NCBI RefSeq assembly: GCF_964355755.1
Contig: NC_092674.1
Location: 30,616,001 to 30,680,000 of the forward strand
Reading direction: 5' to 3'
DNA from: Antedon mediterranea
Taxonomy: Eukaryota; Echinodermata; Crinoidea; Comatulida; Antedonidae
Length of the DNA: 64,000 nt
The notes under the pieces are model-generated. The model ran no database searches. It was not told the DNA's origin and saw only the letters and a program-made list of their open reading frames with translations. This document shows positions 21,041-32,138 of the stretch, one piece after another; the stretch's first letter is position 1; every line of letters starts with the position of its first letter. A program made the position numbers and the translations under genes.

Positions 21041-22672
21041 AGTTTGTCTTATCCTGATATGGTTGGGTTGCTAACGAAACGTGACTCTTCGGTTACTATC
21101 GCCGTATCATCTGGGGTGTCACGAAACCTAAGACCACGAAAGCTAAGACCCCCTAAGACCTAAGATCACGAAAGCTAAGACCCAAGACCTAAGATTACAA
21201 ATTCTAAGATATACTACAGCTTAAAAACAATACTTGTTTATCCATACATAATTTTAAACACAGTAGGTTTCATTTATTACCATAAATATAATTTAATACC
21301 ACCGCAAAACATAGATAAACTCACATTATTTTCGCCTGTTGAGTAAATGTATATTTTTTCTTTACAACAAACAAACTTGACGGGGTGTTTGTTTGTATAT
21401 ATTTACTCCATTGTGTTGGTTCAGAGGATGTTTTTCTTACGCACCTGCCTTTCTTGTATTTTGACAAATTTGTTGACTAACTTTATCCTGAACACCACAC
21501 TTTAAAATTAGGACTTATAAGTACTTTCAGAAGGAGAAACACATAATAACAAATAAATAAATCCTTTAAATTTATGATTTTACAGATGTGTTTCTTTGTA
21601 TACTCAGGGAAGAGTTAAATTAGTTAACTCTTCCCTGGTATACTGTAATGTAACTCCTCGAGCTCCCCATGCTCAATGTTTTTGTTTCTATGGAGCGCCA
21701 AAAGAGCAACAATAATAGTACAAGTATAAAAACAGAAAGAAAACGAAACAAAAAAACTTATCATGAATTTTTAATTAAAATTTATTTGCCAGTATTTATT
21801 TCCTCGTACTTGCATGATTATACTATTAACATTACAATTTTAATTTTACATTGTTCCATCCACACTGTAGATGGACTCCACAGAGTTTTCAGCCCTCTAT
21901 ATAATTTTTGCTCTTTTGACGTTCCATAGAAACAAAAACATTGAACATGGGGTAGGCCTACTGAACTGTACTGTGTTGGCTAGTCATTTTGTGTGCGAGA
22001 AAAACGTCTGTAAAATCATCAAATCATCATTTAAAAATGCATTTGTTACTTTTTATGTGATTCTTTTTCATGAAAGTGCCAATTCTAAGGTGTGGTATTC
22101 AGAATAAATGTTGGGAGTTAAAATACAAGGCAGGTGCGAAAGATAAATATTTGTAATCTTAGGTCTTGGGTCTTAGCTTTCGTGATCTTAGGTCTTAGGG
22201 GGTCTTAGGTTTCGTGGTCTTAGGTTTCGTGACACCCGTATCAGGGGTGTAGTCTTGTTGCCTAGGTCTACTGTAGTTTGTCTTATCCTGATATGGTTGG
22301 GTTGCTAACGAAACGTGACTCTTCGGTTACTATCGCCGTATCATCTGTGTAGTCTTGTTGCCTAGGTCTACTGTAGTTTGTCTTATCCTGATATGGTTGG
22401 GTTGCTAACGAAACGTGACTCTTCGGTTACTATCGCCGTATCATCTGTGTAGTCTTGTTGCCTAGGTCTACTGTAGTTTGTCTTATCCTGATATGGTTGG
22501 GTTGCTAACGAAACGTGACTCTTCGGTTACTATCGCCGTATCATCTGTGTAGTCTTGTTGCCTAGGTCTACTGTAGTTTGTTTTATCCTGATATGGTTGG
22601 GTTGCTAACGAAACGTGACTCTTCGGTTACTATCGCCGTATCATCTGTGTAGTCTTGTCGCCTAGGTCTACC
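21041..22672 (-). repeat. 100 bp tandem array derived from the tail exon of the larger TSP1/EGF gene, split by an insertion
   Basis: The landmark CCTAGGTCTACTG recurs at 22261, 22361, 22461 and 22561, exactly 100 bases apart. A fifth copy is split: 21041-21115 lies left of a palindromic TIR element and 22241-22260 to its right. The gene-proximal copy (about 22573-22672) is the 3' half of the terminal coding exon of the TSP1/EGF gene, including its stop codon. The others are near-identical and lie downstream of that stop. 100 is not a multiple of three, so the copies cannot extend the protein as repeats. Confidence 0.9.
21114..22235. mobile_element. ~1.1 kb long-palindrome TIR element inserted in the 100 bp array
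   Basis: The left ~85 bases (GGGTGTCACGAAACCTAAG through repeats of GACCTAAGA, CACGAAAGCTAAGA) are the complement of the right end (..TCTTAGGTTTCGTGACACCC). Symmetry continues inward: ACGCACCTGCCTTTCTTGTA with TACAAGGCAGGTGCG, and CCCCATGCTCAATGTTTTTG with CAAAAACATTGAACATGGGG. A small palindrome AGGGAAGAGTTAA/TTAACTCTTCCCT lies at 21606-21637. The flanks share GTATCA(TCTG/GGGG), a possible eroded 8-10 bp target duplication. No transposase. Confidence 0.85.
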
Positions 22673-25600
22673 ATGGCGGTATACCTCCATAGGCGTACTG
22701 TAGTTTTGCACAGAAGGTCTACTATTTTTTAAAGTAGACTTACGTTTCTTTCTTCTATAGATGTAGATCAAACTGTAACATTAAAAAAATAGTTATCCAC
22801 TTTGACCAAAAATTGGATCGAAAAAAGTGTATTTACCTGAAAAAAACTGTAATTTAAAGCATAAAATGGTCAAATTAGCTGCCAGCCAATGGGGTTTTTG
22901 GTTCAAATTAGTTTATTTTGTCATTTTATAAGTGAAAACATTATTTTTTTTTTTTTTGCTTTTCTATGGAAGAGATTAACTTTATTAAAACTACATAATA
23001 ACATATTCAAAGTTTGATTTAATTAATCATTTTATTCAGTTTTTTATCTTTAACAAACATATAGATGAAAAAATGTTAAAACTACAAAATAACATATTCA
23101 AAGTCTGATTTAATTAATCATTTTTCATGTTTTTTCATCTTTAACAAACATAATACTGTATGTTACATTAAAATAGCATATTCATCAAAAGTTTGTTAAG
23201 AATTAATTTTTCAGTGGGACAATACATCTTAAGTGTATTTTTGTGTTTGATTGAGTATCCTGTATTTGCCTGGTAAGACTGGAACATGTGTTCTTACCTG
23301 ATTGTGATCCCAAGCAAGACGGTAACCAGCAAAGCATAAGAAATCAAAGTTCCAAATCCTGCCTTTTGAACCAACTTTTGTGATTTTAACGTTTCTTGGC
23401 AAGATTTCTCTTCTGTCAACGGCCCTTCGCATGTTCTTCCGGAACACGATGCGTATGTAGCGAAGTCTCGTGATCTTAATTGACGGGTTGCATTTTTACA
23501 CGAGGACCAATCGCTCCATTCCATGAAGCTGCAATCGACATCTTCGCACCCACAGCACACTCCACTATATCCATCTCTACAGTCACATTCGTTCTCATGT
23601 GGTTTGAGGACTCCGTTGTTGTAACAGTACTGGTTGCATTCTTTCTGTTCAACAAGGTCTATAGGACAGACAGCACCACCACAAGCTGAATCTTTCATAA
23701 TACTACGTGTACGGAACTGCTTTCCTAAAGGTCCACAATTTTTAGAACACGCTGACCATTTGCTCCAACCACTAATAATGCAATCTTGTATTTTACAGTC
23801 GCAACAAGAACCACTGTATCCATCTTTACAGTCACATCTCTGCTTGATGTCATTAAGTGTCCCGCCATTGTAACAAACCCGATTACAAGATTGCTCCCCA
23901 GATAACATCGAAGGAAGCATAGTTTCACCACAGAGAGACGATCTGTCAATGTCACGTGTTCTGAATCGTTTTCCTAGCGCAACACATGTATGAGAACATG
24001 ACGACCATTGACTCCAAGGAATCATAGCACAGTCCTGTAATTTCACACCACAACACTGTGGACCACTGAACCCATCTGGACATCTGCAAACGTCCTCTGA
24101 CCGAGCCAGAGTACCTTTGTTGTAACAAACGCGGTTACACGATTGCTGCTGAGAATAGACAGATGGACATTCACTTCCATCACACTCTGGTGGCTGTTGG
24201 ATATCTCGTGTTCGAAATCGAGTTCCTAAAGGACCACACTCGTGAGAACATGGTGACCAATCACTCCAATCTGTCATTTCACAATGTTTTATTTCACAAT
24301 CACAACATTTTCCACTATATCTAGAGGAACATCTACAATCAGTTCTGTATTTTACAGTCGCAACAAGCACCACTGTATCCATCTTTACAGTCACATCTCT
24401 GCTTGATGTCATTAGGTGTCCCGCCATTGTAACAAACTCGATTACACGATTGCTCCTCAGATAAAGGAAAAGAGCATGATCCACCACATTCTGCGGGTTG
24501 GTTGACGTCACGAACTTTAAACTGAGTTCCTAAAGCTCCACATGTTTTGGAACAAACTGACCAATCACTCCAAGATGATAGAGAACAACTTTTTACCTTA
24601 CAATCACAACAATCACCAGTGTATTCAGTTGTGCAGACACATTTACCGTCTATGAGTGTTCCTTCATTATAACAAATCCGATTACAAGATTGCTCTTCAG
24701 ATAATGTCGACGGAAGCATGGTTTCACCACAAACAGCCGATCTGTCAATGTCACGTGTTCTGAATCGTTTTCCTAGCGCACCACATGTATGTGAACATGA
24801 CGACCATTGGCTCCAAGGAATCATAGAACAGTTCTGTAATTTTTTCTCACAACACTGACCATCGAACCTATCTGGACATTTGCAAACATCCTCCAGATCA
24901 CCTTTGTTGTAACAAATGCGGTTACACGATTGCTGTTGTGAAAAGACAGATGGACATTCACTTCCACCACACTCTGGTGGCTGTTGGATATCTCGTGTTC
25001 GAAATCGAGTTCCTAAAGGACCACACTCGTGAGAACATGGTGACCAATCACTCCAAGACGATAGTAAGCAGTTTTTTACCGTACAGTTACAACATTCACC
25101 AGTGTATCCAGTTGTGCAGACACATTTACCGTCTATGAGTGTTCCTTCATTATAACAAACACGATTACAAGATTGCTCCTCAGATAATTTCGACGGAAGC
25201 ATGGTTTCACCACAAACATACGATCTGTCAATGTCACGTGTTCTGAATCGTTTTCCTAGCGCACCACATAAATGTGAACATGACGACCATTGGTTCCAAG
25301 GAACCATAGCACAGCGACAACACTGCCCACTGAACCCATCTGGACATCTGCAAACATCCTCCGAGGGAACCAGAGTACCTTTGTTGTGACAAATTAGGTT
25401 GCATTGTTCCTGTTGGGAAAAGACAGCTGGGCATTCACTTCCACCACACTCTGATGACCGCTGGATATCTCGTGTTCGAAATCGAGTTCCTAAAGGACCA
25501 GACTCGTGAGAACATGGTGACCAATCACTCCAATCTGTCATTTCACAATGCGTGATTTCACAATCACAACATTTTCCACTATATCCAGAGGAACATCTAC

Positions 25601-26644
25601 AACCATTGTTGTTTAATAATCCACCATTATAACAGACCCGATTACACGGTTGGTTTTCTAATAAAGAAGAAGAACACAGTCCTCCACATTCCGCTGGTTG
25701 GTAGACGTCACGAATTCTCAACTGAGTTCCTAGAGGACCGCATGTTTCGGAACAAACTGACCAATCACTCCAAGACGATAGTAAGCAGTTTTTTACCGTA
25801 CAGTTACAACATTCACCAGTGTATCCATTTCGGCAATAACATTGGTCGTTTGCAAGTGTTCCGTTATTGTAGCAAAACTGATTACATGGTTGGCTATCTG
25901 CTAAAGAAAAAGAACACGATCCACCACATTTTGCCGGTTCATTGACGTCACGAATTCTAAACTGAGTTCCTAGGGGACCACATGTTTCGGAACAAACTGA
26001 CCAATCACTCCAAGAAGATAGTAAGCAGTTTTTTACCGTACAGTTACAACATTCACCAGTGTATCCATTTCGGCAATAACATTGATCGTTTCCAAGTGTT
26101 CCTTTATTGTAGCAAAACTGATTACATTTCTGGTTTTCTGATAAAGAAAAAGGGCATGATCCACCACGTTCTGCCGGTTGGTGACGTCACGAATTCTAAA
26201 CTGAGTTCCTAAAGCTCCACATGTTTTGGAACAAACTGACCAATCACTCCAAGATGATAGAGAACAACCTTTTACCTTGAAATCACAACAATTACCAGTG
26301 TATTCAGTTGTGCAGACACATTTACCGTCTATGAGTGTTCCTTCATTATAACAAATCCGATTACACCTTTTTTTTTCATAAGATGGTCCTGTACAGGTCG
26401 CACCACCGCACGTTGATTCTTTGTGTATTTTTCTATACCTGTGTTGCATACCCTGTGTCCCGCACTCATGTGAACAGTTGCTCCATGGACTCCACCCTTC
26501 CCATTGACATGCGAATGGAGAGCATTTGTAACTTTTTTTTCCTATAAAAAATCCTGCAAGTAGGCCTAGGCCTATGCCTAAACATAATGCTACTACTACT
26601 GCTACTATAGCTTTGCAACTCCACTTCTTTTTGTTTTCTGCCAT
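22583..26644 (-). CDS. Large TSP1/EGF-repeat membrane protein (gene A), reading frame broken twice
   Basis: Exon 1 runs 26644-23298 and the tail exon 22772-22583, with donor ATCAG|GTAAGA and acceptor TAATGTTACAG, in phase. Residues ~1-35 hold KKK then a hydrophobic segment (AIVAVVVALCLGIGLGLLAG). About 13 TSP1 modules follow (CxxSxWSDWSxCSxxCGxLG, then RxRDV), most joined to an EGF-like unit ending in a CC pair (YSGKCCDC). Module period is ~240 bp. The last TSP1 lacks the CG step, and a second membrane segment follows (LISYALLVTVLLGITI). Exon 2 adds a basic stop-transfer (YRRKKRK) and a tail with several Tyr. Break 1 is near 26181, one base missing against sister modules. Break 2 is near 24340, where an EGF unit runs into the middle of another and part of a module is lost. 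It may be a decaying gene, a polymorphic allele or an assembly error. I infer a cell-surface role; no named orthologue. Confidence 0.72.
22780..23235 (-). mobile_element. Diverged copy of the AGATGTATTGTCCC MITE, in the last intron of gene A
   Basis: On the minus strand it resembles the element at 6041-6367, including TTAAGATGTATTGTCCCACTG at its end and the complement of AGTTATCCACTTTGACCAAA. An internal ~110 bp segment is duplicated (two ACATATTCAAAGT[TC]TGATTTAATTAATC blocks). The other inverted end is not recognisable. Confidence 0.7.
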
Positions 26645-27369
26645 AGTCTAGACAGGTCCTTCCACAATGATACGGTTCACAACTACATTTGAACTTCCGT
26701 GATTGTAATAGTTCTGATAATAAAACTTGGTCAAATATTTACCATGTAATGTTAAATGAAGATCGTTGTTTACACAGTCACCACTCAAGTAGGTGGTATT
26801 AATATTTTGATGCTTTTTAATTTCAACTCTAGAATGAGACCTTATTAACGTCTCTGCGCTCTTTTTCCTCAAGTTTTTTGGTGCCTGGTCTTGTTGGAAT
26901 TTGTGTTTTATTTTTCTTCGTCTGTTTAAGTCCGATTTTACGATAATATAGCTTGCAAGTTGAAATGAAACTGTTTCATATCCATGCAATTATACTATAC
27001 GTCAACAATAATACAACAATATTTGACAAATTACTTTTATTACTGTTCTGCTTTGTAGACAATTATATTATAAAATCAATAAATCAAGATGTATAGTAAA
27101 AGAACCCCCTTTTTTGCACTCTTTTTCAATATTACAGTCGAAGTACTTGATGATACAAGCTTTGGCAAATACAGTATAACATTTTAATAAGTAACATTTA
27201 TAAAAAAGTCAATAATTATTTTTGTTCGAATTAAGTTGAGTACATGAGTATGTACAAGATAACAATCGTGAAGTATGTACAATAATTCCCTGCTATCATT
27301 TATATATTTGCTTTGTGGGCTTCAAATAGGTCTCTGAAAGGCTAAAGTACAGTACCGTAGACTATATAC

Positions 27370-27520
27370 AAAACCAGACCAGACAACGCAACAACGCAGA
27401 CGCAACGCAAGCAAGTTGACCAATGACAAGAGAAAGTTTGAATAATCCATCGCTTGTGATTGGTCAAATCACTTTCTTTGTTACGTACTTAGTGTGTTGC
27501 GTCTCTAGTTGGAATCAAGC
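27370..27520. mobile_element. MITE, TCCCACTAGGACG family (diverged copy)
   Basis: The left part is CAACGCAGACGCAACGCAAGC with TTGACCAATGACAAG. The right part is GATTGGTCAAATCACTTTCT with GTTGCGTCTCTAGTTGGAATC. It is internally palindromic and shares its core with the copy at 11612-11772. Confidence 0.7.
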
Positions 27521-27652
27521 ATTTGTAAAATATATTGCTGCAGTGCTATAGGCATCTTAAGCACATCAAAACATACCTTAATCTAAAGTCAAATTTTCAA
27601 TTTTTTATAACAATAAATATAATACTAATATAATAATAATTTAAGTAAATTG

Positions 27653-27822
27653 AAGTTAAGTATACCGACCTAACAACGTACTCTCAAGTTAAGTATACCG
27701 ACCTAACAACGTACTCTCAAGTTAAGTATACCGACCTAACAACGTACTCTCAAGTTAAGTATACCGACCTAACAACGTACTCTCAAGTTAAGTATACCGA
27801 CCTAACAACGTACTCTCAAGTT
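27653..27822. repeat. 33 bp tandem repeat, 5 copies
   Basis: Five virtually identical units AAGTTAAGTATACCGACC..TAACAACGTACTCTC. The near-absence of differences implies recent amplification. Confidence 0.95.
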
Positions 27823-28090
27823 ATACAGTACTAATTAATAGATTTTGTAAAATACAATATTTAAAGTTGTAGCGTTTATATTCTCAATATTGCCTCATTA
27901 AATGCTTTCTCTAAGCTGATTCAGCCTCGAGTCATTTCGTTTCACAGCTCAGTTCATTGTCAATTTTATACAATAAATATTTGTTTCTCACGATTTATTT
28001 ATTTTTTAAGTGTTTAACTTTTACATAATTATAGTGTTATCAATCCTTCTCCATCGTACGCACGTCACACGTTCTTAAAAACATGCCCAT

Positions 28091-28236
28091 AAAGGTCTCT
28101 CTACACTATCAAACTATTTATTTATTTATTTATTTTATGGTAGTGATATGACATCATGATGTCCATATATGGGCACAACACATTTTTTTTGTCACATAAC
28201 GTTTGATAGTGTATGATAGTGATGATAGTGCTTAAT
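28091..28236. mobile_element. MITE, GCTCTGTCTACACTATC family
   Basis: The left end (GGTCTCTCTACACTATCAAA) and right end (GTTTGATAGTGTATGATAG..GCTTAA) are imperfect inverted repeats. The core ATGTCCATATATGGGCAC is shared with copies at 35850, 41746, 43050 and 59134. It lies just past the last exon of the smaller TSP1/EGF gene, perhaps in its 3' untranslated region. Confidence 0.75.
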
Positions 28237-28272
28237 GCCAACGAACATGCGCAGAGTGATTTTTGAAGGTCG

Positions 28273-31200
28273 CTATCCTTTAATAGCAGACTTTTCGTCC
28301 TCAATACTGCTATAGTTGACATACGTAGCAGCACCACCAACATTTCTGAAAAAAAACAAAGTTTTTATAACATTATAAATATTTTTAAAGTAGTTTATAT
28401 CAGCTGCTTAGTGGCGGATCCAGGGGGGGGGGCGTACCCTCCGCACGCCCCCTATAAATCTGGATAACAAAAATTGTCCTACCATAAGGGAAAAAAAAGG
28501 GGGGAAAAAGCGTAAAAAAGAGTAAAGTATTTCACTTTTGATTAAAACACATTGTTTTAGCGCCGTGCTAATTTACTTTTTATTAGAGGTCACCATTGCC
28601 GTTGCGGTCCGTAATGTGTTGCGAAATGAATTGCCTATTTTCACCTGAAACGCATTTTGGTCCCTGGATGTAACATGATATTGACGCGTGTATCGTACCC
28701 ATACTCGAGGCACGAACGATTCGTACAAAGGACACCGCCATACAACCGCTTAGGCCTACCTATTGTTTAGTGTATATACCTAAAAAATGGAACGCCGTGG
28801 TTTACCTAGATCATCAACTATAGAGGATTTAATAATAATATAGAACACTAACTGTGGTAACTGTACTGTAGTAGCAACCGATTTTTTTTTCTAGGCCACC
28901 CACCCAACTGTATCAATACCTATTTATATCTATGTATTTAATTTCTTCAACAAATTGATGTAAATAGGCCTAAATATTGAGCTATAAGCATTAAATTTGC
29001 TTCCCCGAGATGTACATTCGCATTGAACTTTTTGAACGCAACGCAATCAAAACTAACTGAGTGAATGAAATCGGCAACAAAATTTTATATCGTTCTGTAA
29101 TTAGTCACGTGTGTTTATTGGAGGGAAAAAGTATGATCGTTTTGCTCATTGGTAGAATGCTACATATGAGGGTGTCTTATCCTGCAAATTAAAGGTGCCA
29201 TTTATCATGAATTTTATGTGCGAGAGTACCATTTCTTCCGGCCATCTGGGGCGTCATTTAACAAAGTTCGCTTCGCCACAGGTCCTGTCGACGGCCCTGG
29301 ACAAGCACCTTTTTCCGCCATGTACGTGCAATTCAAACGCTGACTTGCGCGAAACGTCCTGTTGTGACGCTTTTACTCAAAATAGGCCTATAGGGAAACT
29401 GTCACCCTTTAATAGGCTAGTACCTCAGTTTTCATATTTAAAAAATCAATTTCTATTACATTTATTTAACGTGAGAGTGCCATTTCCGACCATCTAGAGG
29501 TGTTACATTTATCTAACGTGAGAGTGCCATTTCCGACCATCTAGAGGTGTTACATTTATTTAACGTGAGAGTGCCATTTCCGACCATCTAGAGGTGTTAC
29601 ATTTATTTAACGTGAGAGTGCCATTTCCGACCATCTAGGGGTGTTACATTTATTTAACGTGAGAGTGCCATTTCCGACCATCTAGAGGTGTTACATTTAA
29701 CATGAGAGTGCCATTTCCGACCATCTAGAGGTGTTACATTTATTTAACGTGAGAGTGCCATTTCCGACCATCTAGAGGTGTTACATTTAACATGAGAGTG
29801 CCATTTCCGACCATCTAGAGGTGTTACGTTTATTTAATGTGAGAGTGCCATTTCCGACCATCTAGAGGTGTTACATTTATTTAACGTGAGAGTGCCATTT
29901 CCGACCATCTAGAGGTGTTACATTTATTTAACGTGAGAGTGCCATTTCCGACCATCTAGAGGTGTTACATTTAACGTGAGAGTGCCATTTCCGACCATCT
30001 AGAGGTATTACATTTATCTAACGTGAGAGTGCCATTTCCGACCATCTAGAGGTGTTACATTTAACGTGAGAGTGCCATTTCCGACCATCTAGAGGTGTTA
30101 CATTTATTTAACGTGAGAGTGCCATTTCCGACCATCTAGAGGTGTTACATTTAACGTGAGAGTGCCATTTCCGACCATCTAGAGGTGTTACATTTAACGT
30201 GAGAGTGCCATTTCCGACCATCTAGAGGTGTTACATTTATTTAACGTGAGAGTGCCATTTCCGACCATCTAGAGGTGTTACATTTATTTAACGTGAGAGT
30301 GCCATTTCCGACCATCTAGAGGTGTTACATTTAACGTGAGAGTGCCATTTCCGACCATCTAGAGGTGTTACATTTAACGTGAGAGTGCCATTTCCGACCA
30401 TCTAGAGGTATTACATTTATTTAACGCGAGAGTGCCATTTCCGACCATCTAGAGGTGTTACATTTTCAAAATTGCCTCAACTGTGTGGACTCTCTTTCAC
30501 AAAATCCTGGATCTGTCCCTGCTGCTGCTTTTAACAAATTGTAAAACGTTCGGCGTATTTCCAAAATCTAAAACAATTTTTTATGACCATTTTCAGGGTA
30601 TTATTTGATAGTGTATGATAGACCTTAAACGGTTAAGATTACGGTGAATTACAATGATTAGGTTGATTAATCATGATGAACGATTATATTATATTCAAAG
30701 GTTTTCTGATGATGATATGCTAATGACCTCTGGTGCTGATAATTTAGAAAGAAAGTGAGCACCAATTGACAGTGAAATCTTAAATTATAAATGGTTTTAC
30801 CTTTTATGTCTAGTATAAAATAATAGTGCCATATAAATGAAGCTAATTGTCAACACCACTGCAGTAATAACGTTTAAGGCGATGAATCCTGGCTTTGACA
30901 CCAACACTTTTCCCTTCAAAGCGATACCGCAATTTTGTTCTTCTGTATAAGGTCCTTTACATTTTGTACCTGCGCATTCGGACTCCCGTACAACATCACG
31001 TGACCGTACGCGATTCGTTGCGTTCTCGCACGATGACCATGCAGTCCAGCTACTCAGTTCACAATCTATGTTTTTGCAATCACAGCACTGACCACTGTAT
31101 GTGGTCTTCAGACAATCACAACCTTTTGTTGTCAGTATACCTCCGTTGTAACAAACACGATTGCACGACTGTTCTTCAGTAGTTGGTTTGGAGCATTGTC

Positions 31201-31744
31201 CACATACCTCTAGAACATTTCGAACTCTAAATTGGATTCCACTGGCGCCGCATTCCTGTGTACATTCAGACCAGTTACTCCAATTACTGTATTGACACTC
31301 ACTACATCCTTCCTTACACTCTTGTTTTTGAGTGGTTGGTTCTGAGCATGTTCCGCATACTTTAAGTACGTCCCGAACTCTAAATTGAGTACCAGACTTA
31401 CCGCATTCTGGTGAGTAACACTCCGACCAAACACCCCAATCACTGTACTCACATCCACTACATGGTACATTACATGATTGTTCTTCAGTTGTAGGTTCAG
31501 GGCACACATGCGGTCCACATACATCCATCTGGAGTACGTTCCTAACCCTAAATTGAGTTCCTGAAGTCTTACCGCATTCTGACGAGTAGCACGCAGACCA
31601 TGGACCCCAATCACTGTACGTACATCCACTTTTGTGTTCAGACTTTGTCTTACGTATTTTCTCGTAACCCACTCCTCCGAAAAAAAGTCCCAAACCAGCT
31701 ACTACTACGAACAGGAATATTATTGCAATTGCTTTACCGCCCAT
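28273..31744 (-). CDS. Small TSP1/EGF membrane protein (gene B) with tyrosine-rich cytoplasmic tail
   Basis: Exon 1 runs 31744-30801 and exon 2 runs 28345-28273, with donor AAAAG|GTAAAA and acceptor TTTTTTTTCAG, in phase; ~338 aa. After MGGK comes a hydrophobic stretch (AIAIIFLFVVVAGLGLFFGG), a signal peptide or signal anchor. Three short TSP1 modules follow (CxYSxWGxWSxCxSxECG, then GTQFRVRxV). Next come a CNRVCYNGG EGF-like unit with the family's CC pair and a fourth TSP1 of the divergent type (SSCENATNRVRSRDV) seen at the end of gene A. A membrane helix (VLTISFIYMALLFY) is followed by TRHKR. The second exon adds ~24 residues with TYVNYSSIEDEK; YVN fits a GRB2-type SH2 site and YSSI a Yxx-hydrophobic motif. 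The ATG at 31744 is the first real ATG; the codon two upstream is TTG. A hAT-like element fills the intron. Confidence 0.75.
28412..30517. mobile_element. hAT-like non-autonomous element with internal minisatellite, in the gene B intron
   Basis: The left end AGTGGCGGATCCAGGGGG and right end AAAATCCTGGATCTGTCCCTG are imperfect complements of the CAGxGGCGGATCCAGGA type common in hAT elements. No transposase frame. Between them lies a ~1 kb minisatellite. Assignment rests on the terminal motif only. Confidence 0.6.
29462..30466. repeat. 43/47 bp minisatellite (GAGAGTGCCATTTCCGACC)
   Basis: About 22 copies of (TTAT)TTAACGTGAGAGTGCC..ATTTCCGACCATCTAGAGG..TGTTACA. Two length classes differ by a TTAT insertion. 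A diverged single unit at about 29216-29262 (GTGCGAGAGTACCATTTC, CGGCCATCTGGGGCGTCATTTAAC) looks like the ancestral sequence inside the element. Confidence 0.93.
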
Positions 31745-32138
31745 CTTCAATCTAGTATGTGACTACTGCAGAACGTCGACGTCGATCGAATGATTAGAAA
31801 TAAATAGGAATTTCCAAAATCGATAACAATCATTTTCTTTGAGTAGTCTTTTGTACAGACGTACTGTGGTTGAATATTCGACCGTGCTCGACCTACCAAT
31901 TTGGTATATTTCATATACAGAGGGGTTTTAATAACGAGAGAACGAACGAGCACAAGCGAGCAAGATGAAAGCCTGAACAAAAAGACAAGGCCTACAAAAT
32001 AAAACACCACAAATATGTATTTAATATTATATAGCTTCGAATTTACAAGTTTAAGAAACTATCAGGGTGTTAAAAATATAACGATATCTTTACTCCATGG
32101 ATATAGGTACTGTAATAATGATTTGTAATGTATTCACT
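31640..32138. repeat. 499 bp tandem duplication, copy 1 (includes 5' end of gene B)
   Basis: Bases from AGACTTTGTCTTACG at 31640 to ~32138 recur immediately at 32139 with an exact offset of 499. Copy 1 holds the first ~35 codons of gene B and ~390 bp upstream of its ATG. Differences are few (e.g. CTTCAATC against CTTCTATC). Confidence 0.93.

Larger units (their letters stand above)
26645..28090. other. Spacer between the two TSP1/EGF genes
   Basis: This is the 5' side of gene A. A 113-codon minus frame (26648-26989) is open but has no recognisable motif and is probably leader or chance. The interval also holds a MITE at 27370-27520 and a 33 bp array at 27653-27822. Confidence 0.45.

Noticed and set aside
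21669-22107. Short plus-strand frames within 21.7-22.1 kb
   Set aside because: They fall inside a long palindromic TIR element and read through inverted arms.
26648-26989. 113-codon minus-strand frame just upstream of gene A
   Set aside because: Rich in basic residues, no domain or splice support; more likely leader or intergenic sequence.
29462-30466. CRISPR-like array
   Set aside because: Units are contiguous repeats without unique spacers, in an intron of an animal gene; it is a minisatellite.
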